In this document: one piece after another, positions 26,344 to 36,131 of the stretch
How the letters are laid out: each line of letters begins with the position of its first letter
How positions within the stretch are numbered: position 1 is the first letter of the stretch
Source: Nocardia albiluteola
GTDB lineage: Bacteria > Actinomycetota > Actinomycetes > Mycobacteriales > Mycobacteriaceae
DNA: 64,000 bases
NCBI RefSeq assembly: GCF_018860155.1
Contig: NZ_JAHKNI010000003.1
Location: 186,001 to 250,000 of the forward strand
Direction of reading: 5' to 3'
Position numbers and translations under genes: made by a program
Notes under the pieces: model-generated
The model's input: the letters and a program-made list of their open reading frames with translations, nothing else
Told to the model about the DNA's origin: nothing
The model's database searches: none

Positions 26344-27000
26344 TCAGCGGGTGATTGCCGCGATCACGTCGGCGTGCACGGCGTCCGCGCGGGCGGTGAG
26401 CTCGTCGATCCGCTGCAGCACCGGGGCGAACTCCGCGCCCTGTTCCGCGCCGAGCGAGGCCACGTTGATGGCGATATTGAGCCGCGAGCTGGTGGCCGCG
26501 GCGCGCGCCGCGTCGGCGGCCGCACCGATATCGGTGACCACGTTCGGGTTGCCGATGGGGAGCAGATCGGCTGCGAGGGAAAGGATCTCGTCGGCCTCGG
26601 CGACCACCGCGGCGGGCACCCGGGCGGCCTCCAGCAGGGCGGCGCCGATGGCCGCGGCGCGCGCGGCGCCCTGCTCGTCGGTGTCCTTGGGCAGCTTGTA
26701 GGCCGCGCCGACGGCGGTGAACGCCGCGGCGTCGGCGTCGGCCAAGGCCAGCGAGCGGGCGCGGGCGGCGTCGGCGGCGGCGATGATGCGGTCCACGACC
26801 GGACGGTTGTCGGCATCCTTGGCGCGGGTGGTGTAGCGGGCCACCATGGCCACGAGCGCAGCGCCCTGCGCGGCATGCAGCGCGGCCACCGCGCCGCCGC
26901 CGGGGGCGGGGATCTTGGCCGCCAGATCGTCCAGGTACCGCCCGATCGCCGCATCCCCGAAGGTCGTGGCGGCGGTGGACGATGCGGTGTCCTGAGACAT
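26344..27000 (-). CDS. Cyclodeaminase/cyclohydrolase family protein (FchA-like)
   Basis: A 218-residue all-helical protein equal to the C-terminal domain of formiminotransferase-cyclodeaminase. The folate-binding motif PAPGGGAVAALHAAQGAALV (residues about 31-50) and the later GNPNVVTDIGAAADAARA are typical. Stand-alone members either deaminate formimino-tetrahydrofolate or, as FchA in clostridia and methylotrophs, act as methenyl-tetrahydrofolate cyclohydrolase. No formiminotransferase or histidine-degradation gene is nearby, while a FolD lacking its cyclohydrolase lysine is, which favours the FchA role. ATG at 27000; divergent from the F420 oxidoreductase gene. Confidence 0.85.
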   Translation of the reverse strand: MSQDTASSTAATTFGDAAIGRYLDDLAAKIPAPGGGAVAALHAAQGAALVAMVARYTTRAKDADNRPVVDRIIAAADAARARSLALADADAAAFTAVGAAYKLPKDTDEQGAARAAAIGAALLEAARVPAAVVAEADEILSLAADLLPIGNPNVVTDIGAAADAARAAATSSRLNIAINVASLGAEQGAEFAPVLQRIDELTARADAVHADVIAAITR

Positions 27001-27143
27001 GCTGCGGGGCCTCCCGTTTCGGTGATCGATCGGCGCGTACTACCCGGGCGTATGCGTCCTGGGACAACCGTACCGGGACCCTCGTCACCGCCTGTCACGA
27101 CCCCTGCTGGGCGGCCGTACCCGGTGTCAGTAGGTTGTCGTTC

Positions 27144-28181
27144 ATGCGTATCGGATTGGGCATCAATTATGCGGGGGGCTTCAAGGAGGTCGCGGCCGAG
27201 GTCGCCGATCTGGAGCGGGCGGGCCTGGACATCGTGTTCGTCCCGGAGGCGTACTCCTACGACGCGGTCAGCGCCCTCGGGTACCTGGCGGCCAAGACCG
27301 AGCGCGTGCAGCTGGCCTCGGGCATCCTGCAGCTCTACACTCGCACCCCCACCCTGACCGCGATGACCGCGGCCGGCCTGGACTACGTCTCGGACGGTCG
27401 CTACATCCTCGGCCTGGGCGCCTCGGGCCCGCAGGTGATCGAGGGCTTCCACGGCGTGCCATACGACGCGCCGATCGGCCGCACCCGCGAGGTCATCGAG
27501 ATCTGCCGCAAGGTGTGGCGGCGCGAGCGCCTGGAGCACCAGGGCAAGTACTACACGATCCCGCTGCCGGCCGAGCGGGGCACCGGGCTGGGCAAGCCGC
27601 TCAAGCTGATCAATCATCCGGTGCGCGAGCGCATTCCGGTGCTGCTGGCCGCGCTCGGGCCGAAGAACGTCGAGCTGGCCGCCGAGGTCGCCGAGGGCTG
27701 GCAGCCGATCTTCTTCGTGCCGGAGAAGGCGAACGACGTGTGGGGCGACGCGCTGCGCGCGGGCAAGGCCAAGCGCGAGGCGGCGCTGGGCGAGCTCGAG
27801 GTGTTCGCCGGGCCCGCGCTCGCGATCGGCGACAATGTCGAGGGCCTGCGCGAGTTCATCAAGCCGCATCTGGCGCTGTACATCGGCGGCATGGGGGCCA
27901 AGGGCAAGAACTTCTACCACACTCTGGCTACCAAGTACGGCTACGGCGCCGAGGCCGATCGCATCCAGGAGCTGTACCTGTCGGGGGAGAAGGAGGCTGC
28001 CGCCAAGGTCGTGCCCGACGACCTGGTACGCGACATCTCGCTGATCGGCTCGGCGAGCTTCGTCGCCGAGCGGGTGGAGGCCTTCCGCGAGGCGGGGGTG
28101 ACCGTGCTGAACGTGGTGCCCATGGCCGAGACGGCGGCCGACCGGGTGAAGCTGATCGAGCAGCTGCGCGAACTGGTCTGA
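27144..28181 (+). CDS. LLM class F420-dependent oxidoreductase (Rv3520c-like)
   Basis: A 345-residue TIM-barrel protein of the luciferase-like family that uses coenzyme F420 or FMN. Typical segments are GLGINYAGGFKEVAAEVADL, VFVPEAYSYDAVSALGYLAA, RVQLASGILQLYTRTPT and GRYILGLGASGPQVIEGFHG. The actinobacterial context and the overall pattern place it near mycobacterial Rv3520c, so F420 is the probable cofactor, although the sequence alone cannot exclude FMN. ATG at 27144. A strong hairpin terminator follows. The substrate is unknown. Confidence 0.88.
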   Translation: MRIGLGINYAGGFKEVAAEVADLERAGLDIVFVPEAYSYDAVSALGYLAAKTERVQLASGILQLYTRTPTLTAMTAAGLDYVSDGRYILGLGASGPQVIEGFHGVPYDAPIGRTREVIEICRKVWRRERLEHQGKYYTIPLPAERGTGLGKPLKLINHPVRERIPVLLAALGPKNVELAAEVAEGWQPIFFVPEKANDVWGDALRAGKAKREAALGELEVFAGPALAIGDNVEGLREFIKPHLALYIGGMGAKGKNFYHTLATKYGYGAEADRIQELYLSGEKEAAAKVVPDDLVRDISLIGSASFVAERVEAFREAGVTVLNVVPMAETAADRVKLIEQLRELV

Positions 28182-28185
28182 ACAC

Positions 28186-28221
28186 GACGATCGGGATCCC
28201 TCGGTGGGGATCCCGATCGTC
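28186..28221. terminator. Perfect hairpin, bidirectional terminator
   Basis: A perfect 15-bp stem (28186-28200 with 28207-28221) closes a six-base loop between the converging F420 oxidoreductase and STAS genes. No T-run follows on either side. Confidence 0.78.
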
Positions 28222-28275
28222 CGGTCGGTGGTGGTTGCCGTCCCGGCGGCACGCCGGGACGACGGGTGCGCCCGC

Positions 28276-28674
28276 CTATCCCCGGCGCAGCGCGGCCAGG
28301 GCTTCCTCCAGCGTCGGATGCAACGAGAAGACCTGATCCAGGCTGGTCATCTTGAGCTGGCGGCCGGTGGCGGGGCCGTCGGCGACGACGGCGATGCGGG
28401 TGTCGGCGCCCGCCCGCTGATGCGCGGCGACGAGGGCGGCCATCCCGGCCGAGGCCAGGAAGCTCACCTGGGACAGATCGATGATCACGGCCGCCGGCTT
28501 GCCGCCCAGCGTTGCCTCGATCGCATTCTCCAGCGCCGGGGCGGTCGCCAGATCGACCTCACCCGCCACCGTGAGGACGGTCGCTTCGTCGTGCACCGAG
28601 ACCGATGTGGTCATCGCGTCGGCGAGGGGGTTCGCGTCTCCGGAAGTGTTGGTCACATCAAGACAATCTGCCAT
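28276..28674 (-). CDS. STAS-domain anti-sigma factor antagonist (RsbV-like)
   Basis: A 132-residue STAS protein. In its unphosphorylated state such a protein binds the anti-sigma kinase and frees the sigma factor. The phospho-acceptor region reads VIIDLSQVSFLASAGMAALV with Ser75 in place of the more usual D[ST]SG context. It is the last gene of the stressosome run, 97 bases after the RsbU/RsbW fusion, whose phosphatase and kinase domains are its obvious partners. ATG at 28674; an N-terminal extension of about 20 residues precedes the STAS fold. Confidence 0.87.
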   Translation of the reverse strand: MADCLDVTNTSGDANPLADAMTTSVSVHDEATVLTVAGEVDLATAPALENAIEATLGGKPAAVIIDLSQVSFLASAGMAALVAAHQRAGADTRIAVVADGPATGRQLKMTSLDQVFSLHPTLEEALAALRRG

Positions 28675-28771
28675 GAACCAGCGCTCCGCGCCGCATCGTC
28701 CGCCGTATTCACCGATGATTCGTAGCTTTCTCCGATGTGAAAACCCCAGCTACGGCACCCGATCCGGGAAT

Positions 28772-31018
28772 TCATATCCGGCTCGCGACCGAGAACGATT
28801 CGGCGGGCAGTTTGGCCATCATATGCACGCGGGTGCCCACGCCCAGGTGGTCGATCACCAACTCGTCGGTCAGCGCGTGCATCATGGCGATGCCGCGCCC
28901 GCGGTAGCCCGGATCGTCCGGCAGCGGGCGCCAGACGCCGTTGTCGGACACCTCGATGGTGACCTGGTCCAGCGCGCAGTCGGCGGACAGCACGACGCGG
29001 CCGGGGGAGCCGCCGAGGTAGGCGTGCTCGATGCTGTTGGAGCACGCCTCGTTCGCGGCGGCGACCAGATCGGTGGCCAGCTCGTGCGGCACCGCGGCGG
29101 CGCCGAGCCATGCGGCGAACTCACGCCGTAGCTCGGCCAGCCGCCCTGCCTCGGCGGGCACGTCCAGTCGCAGCGCGCGCGGCGGCTGCCGGTAGACGAC
29201 CATCGCGACGTCGTCGTCGTAGCCCGCGGCCGGGCGCAGCCGCGAGAGCACCGAGTCGGCCACCTCACGCGGCAGATCCGCTGCCGCACCGGACAATTCG
29301 TCGGCGAGCTCGTCGAAGCGGAGATCGATGTCGATGCCCCGCTGCTCGACCAGGCCGTCGGTGAACAGCACCAGGGTCGAGCCCGGCTCGAGGACGGTGG
29401 TGGCCTCGGGGCGCTGGGTGTCGAAAGTGGCCAGCGGCACGCCGCGCCCGCCCTCGAGCAGCCGGCCCTTGGCGCCGGGCGCCGCCAGCACCGGGGGCAT
29501 GTGCCCGGCGTTCGAATAGCGCAGCACGCCGCGCTCGGGGTCCAGGATCGCCGCGCACACCGTCGTGCACATGGCGCCCGGAATGCGGGCGGCAACGGTG
29601 TCCAGTTCGGCGAGCAGCTGCGCGGGGCCCGCGCCGCGCAGCAGCAGAGCCCGTGCGGCCGTGCGCAATTGGCCCATGACGACGGCCGCGGACAGGCCAC
29701 GGCCGACGCAGTCACCGACCACCAGGCCGATCGCGCCGTCGCGCAGCTGCACCACGTCGTACCAGTCGCCGCCGATCTCGAGCGGCGGCAGCGCCGGCTC
29801 GTAGTGCACCGAGAATCGCGGCGGCAGCTCGATCGGTCCGAGCATGGCCCGCTGCAGGGTCAGCGAGGTCGAGCGGGCGGCATCGAAGTTGCGTGCGCGC
29901 TGCACGGCCAGGCTGAGCTGCCCCACCAGCAGCGAGAACAGCGACCAGTCGCCCGGGCTGATCGCGCGCGGCGCGGCGAAGCGCAGCCACAGCGCCGCGT
30001 CGCCGGTCTCGCCCAGCGGCGCCACGATGCCCTCGGAGCTGGCCGCGCCCTCGGGGATCGCGAACATCGTGCGCCCGGGTCGCAGCCGGACCCGGTCCAG
30101 CAGGGCACGGGCCCGCGCGTCGAGCACCTGCCGCGACTGTGCAGCGTCGCCGCCCGAGACGTACAGTTCAGGCCCGGTCTGGCGGTTCGGCCACATCGAC
30201 ACGACCGCGGTCTCGGCGCCGATCGCGTGGCGCAGCTCCTCGAGCCCGACCGCGAGCACCTCGACCACGCTGGTGGAGGCGGCGACCGCGGTCGCCAGCC
30301 GCGAGACGGCTTGGTCGCGGGCCTGCGCGTCGTGTTCGGCGGTGACGTCGCGGATGGTGCCGACGAAGATCCGCTCGTCGTCCTCGGGACGGATCAGCGA
30401 CGAGGTGCTGACCGCGAGCCACAGCTGGCGGCCGTCGCGGTGCCGCACCGGCATCACGAACCGGGCCGCCTCGGTGCCCAGATCGGGATAGTGCGAGTCG
30501 TCGGAGATCGCCCAGGGGTGCGGCACCGCGTACGGCACCGCGTCCGGGCCGTATCCGGTCAGCGCGCCGAAGGCCGAGTTGACCTCGGTGACGGTGCCGC
30601 GCGAATCGGCCACGAAGAAGCCGTCCTGCAGCGATTCGACCAGCGCGGTGCGGAAGACGTCGCGGCCCTCGAGATCGTCGGCGCGCAGCCGCTGCAGCTC
30701 GTAGGAGCGGGTGCTGTCCAGGAAGCCGCGGGTGGCCACGTCCAGCGCGGCGAGGGTCTGCAGCAGGAATTCCAGCGCGGTCCGGTTGGATTCCGGATCC
30801 TCGCCGCGCTGGCGGACCTGTTCGGACGAGGCCAGCAGATGCCACTGCCCCAGCAGCCGGAAGTGGTGTTCGGTGAGGTCCAGGATGCTGACGCCCTCGA
30901 CGAGGGCGCGCCTGCCGAGCTCGTAGCCCTCCGAGAGGGTGTACTGGGTCGGCGAATCCAGGTGCAGGCGAAGGGCATTGGTGTATGCCTCGCGGAATTC
31001 GGCCAGCACGTTGGTCAT
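28772..31018 (-). CDS. RsbU-RsbW fusion: PAS-GAF-PP2C phosphatase with histidine-kinase-like ATPase
   Basis: A 748-residue signalling protein. Residues about 5-85 form an RsbU N-terminal domain (TLSEGYELGRRALVEGVSIL, DLTEHHFRLLGQ), the docking site for RsbT. Then follow a PAS domain (about 120-235), a GAF domain (about 238-390), a SpoIIE/PP2C phosphatase (about 400-600; GGDWYDVV, VVGDCVGRGLSAAVVMGQL, LFTDGLVEQRG, DDVAMVV) and an RsbW-like ATPase (about 640-748; AANEACSNSIEHAYL, DNGVWRPL, GRGIAMMHALTDELV). It thus carries both the phosphatase that reactivates an RsbV and the kinase that inactivates it. ATG at 31018. It lies between rsbX-like and rsbV-like genes on the same strand. Confidence 0.92.
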   Translation of the reverse strand: MTNVLAEFREAYTNALRLHLDSPTQYTLSEGYELGRRALVEGVSILDLTEHHFRLLGQWHLLASSEQVRQRGEDPESNRTALEFLLQTLAALDVATRGFLDSTRSYELQRLRADDLEGRDVFRTALVESLQDGFFVADSRGTVTEVNSAFGALTGYGPDAVPYAVPHPWAISDDSHYPDLGTEAARFVMPVRHRDGRQLWLAVSTSSLIRPEDDERIFVGTIRDVTAEHDAQARDQAVSRLATAVAASTSVVEVLAVGLEELRHAIGAETAVVSMWPNRQTGPELYVSGGDAAQSRQVLDARARALLDRVRLRPGRTMFAIPEGAASSEGIVAPLGETGDAALWLRFAAPRAISPGDWSLFSLLVGQLSLAVQRARNFDAARSTSLTLQRAMLGPIELPPRFSVHYEPALPPLEIGGDWYDVVQLRDGAIGLVVGDCVGRGLSAAVVMGQLRTAARALLLRGAGPAQLLAELDTVAARIPGAMCTTVCAAILDPERGVLRYSNAGHMPPVLAAPGAKGRLLEGGRGVPLATFDTQRPEATTVLEPGSTLVLFTDGLVEQRGIDIDLRFDELADELSGAAADLPREVADSVLSRLRPAAGYDDDVAMVVYRQPPRALRLDVPAEAGRLAELRREFAAWLGAAAVPHELATDLVAAANEACSNSIEHAYLGGSPGRVVLSADCALDQVTIEVSDNGVWRPLPDDPGYRGRGIAMMHALTDELVIDHLGVGTRVHMMAKLPAESFSVASRI

Positions 31019-31103
31019 AGTGGAGGCCTGCCGGTGGCGGTGACCCGCCTCGGCCCGCTCATGCCCGCGCCTCGCTGGCGCTCGGCTCCGGCATGCGCTG
31101 CCC

Positions 31104-31736
31104 TCATGGCGCCAGACCCGTGTGCCCGCGCTGGCGCGCGGCGAGCACCAGCGCGTCGTCGGTGTCCTTGGAGTGTTTGGCCAGCACGTCGGCGGTGATC
31201 TCGGCGGTCGGCCGGGCCAGGTCGATGCCGTCGACGAAGTCGCTGACGATGCCGTCGGTGGACATCAGCAGCAGATCGCCCGGGCGCACCGGCACGATCT
31301 GGGTGGGCAGGCTCGGCGGCAGCCGGTAGCCGACGATGCCCGCGGTGAGCAGGGCGGCCGCGCGGACCGCCGGTTTGCCGGGCGCCGCCGCGACGATGCG
31401 CGACTCGACATTGCCGACCCCGAGCCATTCCAGCCGATCCCCGGAGATGAACTTCGCGAGAGACAGTGCCGCGCCGCGGGTTTCGGTCATCGCGCGATGG
31501 CACATCACCGCCAGCACGTCCAGCGGTTCGGCCCGGTTCTCCGAAAGTACCTGTGCGGCACGGTCGGCCGCTTCCGCGGCGGCGGGGCCGTGCCCCAGGC
31601 CGTCGAGCACCGCGAACAGCGCCGAATCGCCGCCCGCGTCCAGCACCACCGCCCGGTCGCCGCACACCTTCTGTCCCGGGAGCGCGCGGCCCGCGGTCGC
31701 CCATTCGATGGTGCCGATGAGCCCGTCTTCATGCAC
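31104..31736 (-). CDS. PP2C-type serine phosphatase, RsbX-like
   Basis: A 210-residue stand-alone SpoIIE/PP2C domain with metal-binding acidic motifs: GDRAVVLDAGGDSALFAVLD, DGLGHGPAAAEAADRA, LLLMSTDGIVSDFVDG and DDALVLAAR. In stressosome operons the RsbX phosphatase resets RsbR and RsbS by dephosphorylation. The GTG at 31736 overlaps the end of rsbT by eight bases, which shows translational coupling; the longer frame upstream is a shadow of rsbT. Gene order and size match RsbX. Confidence 0.87.
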   Translation of the reverse strand: MHEDGLIGTIEWATAGRALPGQKVCGDRAVVLDAGGDSALFAVLDGLGHGPAAAEAADRAAQVLSENRAEPLDVLAVMCHRAMTETRGAALSLAKFISGDRLEWLGVGNVESRIVAAAPGKPAVRAAALLTAGIVGYRLPPSLPTQIVPVRPGDLLLMSTDGIVSDFVDGIDLARPTAEITADVLAKHSKDTDDALVLAARQRGHTGLAP

Positions 31737-32142
31737 CGCGGGGTACCCACTTCCACATCTCCACCAGCGTGCCCTGCCCGGGGGCCGAGTCGATGAGCAG
31801 CCGGTCCATGAGGCGCTTCGCACCGGGCAGCCCGAGACCCAGGCCGTGCCCGGTCGAATAGCCGTCCTCCAGCGCACGCGGAATGTCGATGATGCCGGGC
31901 CCCTGATCGTGGGCCTGCACCACCAGTGCGCGGCGTCCCTCGCGATCCTCCACGGCGATCCGCACCTCGCCGGTGCCGGCGTAACTGGTGATATTGCGGG
32001 CGATCTCCGAGATGGCCGTGGAGATCATGGTGATGTCGGTCAGGGTGAAACCAAGCTGCACTGCTAGTTCCCGCCCGGCCTGACGTGCGGTAACGATGTC
32101 TCCCGACACCTTGACCGCGATCACCATATTGTCAGCGACCAC
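31729..32142 (-). CDS. rsbT: Serine/threonine kinase RsbT (stressosome switch)
   Basis: A 137-residue GHKL kinase: N-box TAISEIARNITSYAGTGEVR, G1 box HDQGPGI and G2 box STGHGLGLGLPGAKRLMD. RsbT phosphorylates RsbS and RsbR within the stressosome and, once released, activates an RsbU-type phosphatase through its N-terminal domain; such a domain is present in the fusion protein of this operon. GTG start at 32142 inside the end of rsbS (11-base overlap). Confidence 0.93.
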   Translation of the reverse strand: MVADNMVIAVKVSGDIVTARQAGRELAVQLGFTLTDITMISTAISEIARNITSYAGTGEVRIAVEDREGRRALVVQAHDQGPGIIDIPRALEDGYSTGHGLGLGLPGAKRLMDRLLIDSAPGQGTLVEMWKWVPRGA

Positions 32143-32524
32143 GGTTATTTCCGTCTTGGTTGCGGCGGCCGCTGCTCAGTTTCTTGTTGAGCCAGGACAG
32201 GCCCTCTTCGAGATCCAGGGCGGTGTGCATATCTTCGAAGGTCAGGCCGAGTTGGACCATGGCGAACGCGACTTCGGGCTGCAGGCCGACGATGACCGTC
32301 TCCGCGCCGCGCAGCTTGGTCATATGGGCGATCGTACGCAGCGAGCGTGCCGCGAACGAGTCCATTACGTCGATCGCGGTGACGTCCACGATGATTCCCT
32401 GCGCGCGGTACCTGCTGACGTAGGTCATCAGGTCGTCCTGCAGGCGCTCGGTATCGGCATCCGTGAGCGCGGATTGCACGGATGCGATCAGGTAGGTGCC
32501 CTGCTTCAGAATGGGTACAGGCAT
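32132..32524 (-). CDS. rsbS: Stressosome scaffold protein RsbS (STAS)
   Basis: A 130-residue single STAS domain. The segment VDVTAIDVMDSFAARSLRTI carries the phospho-acceptor Ser56 in the position of Ser59 of Bacillus RsbS, and ETVIVGLQPEVAFAMVQLGL is highly typical of RsbS. It would co-assemble with RsbR into the stressosome core and hold RsbT. ATG at 32524, 15 bases after rsbR. The C-terminal tail is Asn/Arg-rich where it overlaps the rsbT start. Confidence 0.93.
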   Translation of the reverse strand: MPVPILKQGTYLIASVQSALTDADTERLQDDLMTYVSRYRAQGIIVDVTAIDVMDSFAARSLRTIAHMTKLRGAETVIVGLQPEVAFAMVQLGLTFEDMHTALDLEEGLSWLNKKLSSGRRNQDGNNRGR

Positions 32525-32539
32525 AATTCCCGCCCCGGG

Positions 32540-33433
32540 TTACCGTCCGTCGCGATCGGTGAGGCGCGAGATCTCGTATCCGAGCAATCGCTCCGCCTCT
32601 TCGATACCACCCTGCAGGTCGCCGACCGCGTTCATCTTCGTCAGGTCCAGGCCGATGGTCACCAGCGCCAGCGCGATCTCCGAGGACAGGCCGGTGAGGA
32701 TGACGTTCGCACCCATCAGGCCCGACGCGTCGACGGTCTGCACCAGGTGGTTGGCCACCGTGGAGTCGATCATCGGCACACCGGTGATGTCGATGACGAC
32801 GACCTTCGCGCGATTCGCGCGGATCGCGCGCAGCAGCTGTTCGGTGAGCTGGCGGGCGCGCTGGCTGTCCAGCACACCGATGATCGGCAGGATCAGCAGC
32901 TGCTCGCGCACCTGCAGCACTGGCGTGGAGAGCTCGCGGATGGCCTCCTGCTGCTGGCGGATGACGCGCTCGCGCTCCTGGACGAAGGAGATGGCCACAG
33001 TGTTGGCGATGCGGTTCGCGGCGGGCTCGTACGCGTCCAGCACGTTCTTGAGCAGTTCGAAGTCCGTTTGGTACTTCTCGAACAGGCTGCGGGCCAGTAC
33101 ATCTCGCAGCAACAGCACGATGCCGATGACCTCGTCGGTCTCGACGCCTCGCGGGATGATGCGCTCGGACAGGTCGCGGGCGTAGGCCTGCAGGGCCTCG
33201 ACGCTACCGGTCTCGAGCACCTCGACATAGTTGTCGTAGATCGAGGTGGCCTCGGAGAAGACCTCCTCGGGCGTCATCGCGGTCAGCAGCTGGGCGTCGG
33301 TGATGCGCCGCGCCCATTCCTCGCGCAGCTCGGTGCGGTTCTGACGCAGATGCTCGACCAGCTGCGGAAGCAGGTTGTCGACCGGGCCGGTCAGCAGCGA
33401 ATCCGCCGAAAGGCCGGTGGGCACGTCGGACAT
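32540..33433 (-). CDS. rsbR: Stressosome sensor protein RsbR (N-terminal sensor plus STAS)
   Basis: A 297-residue protein with a helical, globin-like-size N-terminal sensor region (about residues 20-150) and a C-terminal STAS domain (about 165-285). Between them is the signature linker RERVIRQQQEAIRELSTPVL. In the STAS domain Ser224-Thr225 of MIDSTVANHL sit where Thr171 of Bacillus RsbRA is phosphorylated by RsbT. The ATG at 33433 has AGGAG seven bases upstream and is preferred over a start 45 codons earlier. It is the first gene of the operon and is preceded by a sigma-B/F-type promoter. What its sensor domain detects is not evident. Confidence 0.92.
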   Translation of the reverse strand: MSDVPTGLSADSLLTGPVDNLLPQLVEHLRQNRTELREEWARRITDAQLLTAMTPEEVFSEATSIYDNYVEVLETGSVEALQAYARDLSERIIPRGVETDEVIGIVLLLRDVLARSLFEKYQTDFELLKNVLDAYEPAANRIANTVAISFVQERERVIRQQQEAIRELSTPVLQVREQLLILPIIGVLDSQRARQLTEQLLRAIRANRAKVVVIDITGVPMIDSTVANHLVQTVDASGLMGANVILTGLSSEIALALVTIGLDLTKMNAVGDLQGGIEEAERLLGYEISRLTDRDGR

Positions 33434-33532
33434 GAAAACTCCTGCCCCTTTCCGTAAGGGTAGGTCGGTTGCTCCTCGGGTCGCTCGCACACGGCCGCAT
33501 CTCGCATGCCTTGCCGAGCCTAGTCTTAGCCG

Positions 33533-33557
33533 ATACCCGCTGCTTGCCAAACGAAAC
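33533..33557 (-). promoter_or_regulatory. Sigma-B/F-type promoter of the stressosome operon
   Basis: On the minus strand GTTT (33557-33554), 15 bases, then GGGTAT (33538-33533). This matches the GTTT-N15-17-GGGTA(T) consensus of actinobacterial SigF/SigB-type general stress sigma factors. It lies about 100 bases upstream of rsbR, on the right strand, and implies positive feedback. Confidence 0.72.
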
Positions 33558-33577
33558 ATTGATAGCACGACGGTGAC

Positions 33578-34096
33578 TCAGCCCGCATGCCCGTTGAGAT
33601 TACCGATCTTCCCGTCTCCCGGGGTGATCCGCCTGTCCGACGGGCCGCGATGATGGTCGAGCAGTGTGTCGTAGATATCAGCCAGCGCGGCGAGTTGATC
33701 ACGGTCGAGCACGTCGATCATGTTGCGCCGGACGCTGTCGACGTACGCGGGCGCGGCGGTGGTCAGGACGTCGGAGCCCTTGCCGGTGAGCACGGCCGCG
33801 GTGCGGCGGGCGTCGTCCGGAATCGACTCGCGGGCAACGAGTCCGCGCTTCTCCATGCGGGTGATCTGGTGCGACAGGCGGCTCTGCGACCATTCGAGCA
33901 CCGCGGCCAGCTCGGCGAAGCTGCGCCGGTGGTCGGGCGCGTCGGCCAGGCGCGCCAGCACGGTGTACTCCACATAGGTGAGGTTCGCCGCGCGCAGCGA
34001 ATCACGGCCCACGGCGGCGGCGATCAGGTCCCGGGTGAACACGAACCCGAGCCAGGCCCGGCTCTCGACGGTGTCGAGCCAGCGGGTTTCAGTCAC
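33578..34096 (-). CDS. MarR family transcriptional regulator
   Basis: A 172-residue winged-helix regulator: [20 protein letters not shown] (recognition helix about residues 60-75), [13 protein letters not shown], and the wing [14 protein letters not shown] start at 34096. It lies upstream of the stressosome operon on the same strand and is divergent from the fumarase gene with 278 bases between, so it might control either; no ligand clue is seen. Confidence 0.9.
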   Translation of the reverse strand: MTETRWLDTVESRAWLGFVFTRDLIAAAVGRDSLRAANLTYVEYTVLARLADAPDHRRSFAELAAVLEWSQSRLSHQITRMEKRGLVARESIPDDARRTAAVLTGKGSDVLTTAAPAYVDSVRRNMIDVLDRDQLAALADIYDTLLDHHRGPSDRRITPGDGKIGNLNGHAG

Positions 34097-34263
34097 GATG
34101 TTGCACCAGGCCCGTAATCGTTCATGCTGGTAGCGCTCACATTGCCCACAACCTTTACCGCACCCACACCGCGTCTCGTCACGCCTTCGCCTTCATCCGT
34201 TGTTCGTTCACCCCCCTCAATGAGAGGTACACCCACCCTGTTGAAGGTGCAACCTATATGTCA

Positions 34264-34282
34264 TTAGGTTTGCCTTACAAAT
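34264..34282 (+). promoter_or_regulatory. Candidate IdeR/DtxR iron box upstream of fumarase
   Basis: TTAGGTTTGCCTTACAAAT matches about 14 of 19 positions of the IdeR/DtxR consensus, with a perfect left half. A second half-like element, AACCTA at 34251-34256, forms an inverted repeat with TAGGTT at 34265-34270 across eight bases. It sits about 95 bases upstream of the fumarase GTG. Confidence 0.4.
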
Positions 34283-34374
34283 GGGCGGCGGTGGCCGCTG
34301 GATACAGTGCGAAATGCCGTCTGACGCGCACGTGCGGCGGCCCAGGCCCCCAAAGTTCGAGGAGTGTGCGATTC

Positions 34375-36051
<1,677 letters not shown>

Positions 36052-36083
36052 GGGCGGGTTCCCGGCGTGCCCGTAGCCGGGGT

Positions 36084-36120
36084 CTGCCGTAATCCGCTCG
36101 GGTCCAGCGGATTACGGCAG
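36084..36120. terminator. Perfect hairpin, bidirectional terminator
   Basis: A perfect 15-bp stem (36084-36098 with 36106-36120, CTGCCGTAATCCGCT in the left arm) with a seven-base loop lies between the converging fumarase and flavoprotein genes. Confidence 0.8.
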
Positions 36121-36131
36121 CGCGCGGTGGC

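Noticed and set aside
28721..28766. CGTAGCT/AGCTACG arms with a 20-base loop between the fusion gene and the rsbV-like gene
   Set aside because: Short arms and a long loop make a terminator or operator claim too weak.
31737..31877. Longer start for the RsbX-like phosphatase
   Set aside because: The extra part is antisense-quality sequence overlapping rsbT; the GTG at 31736 fits the operon overlap pattern.
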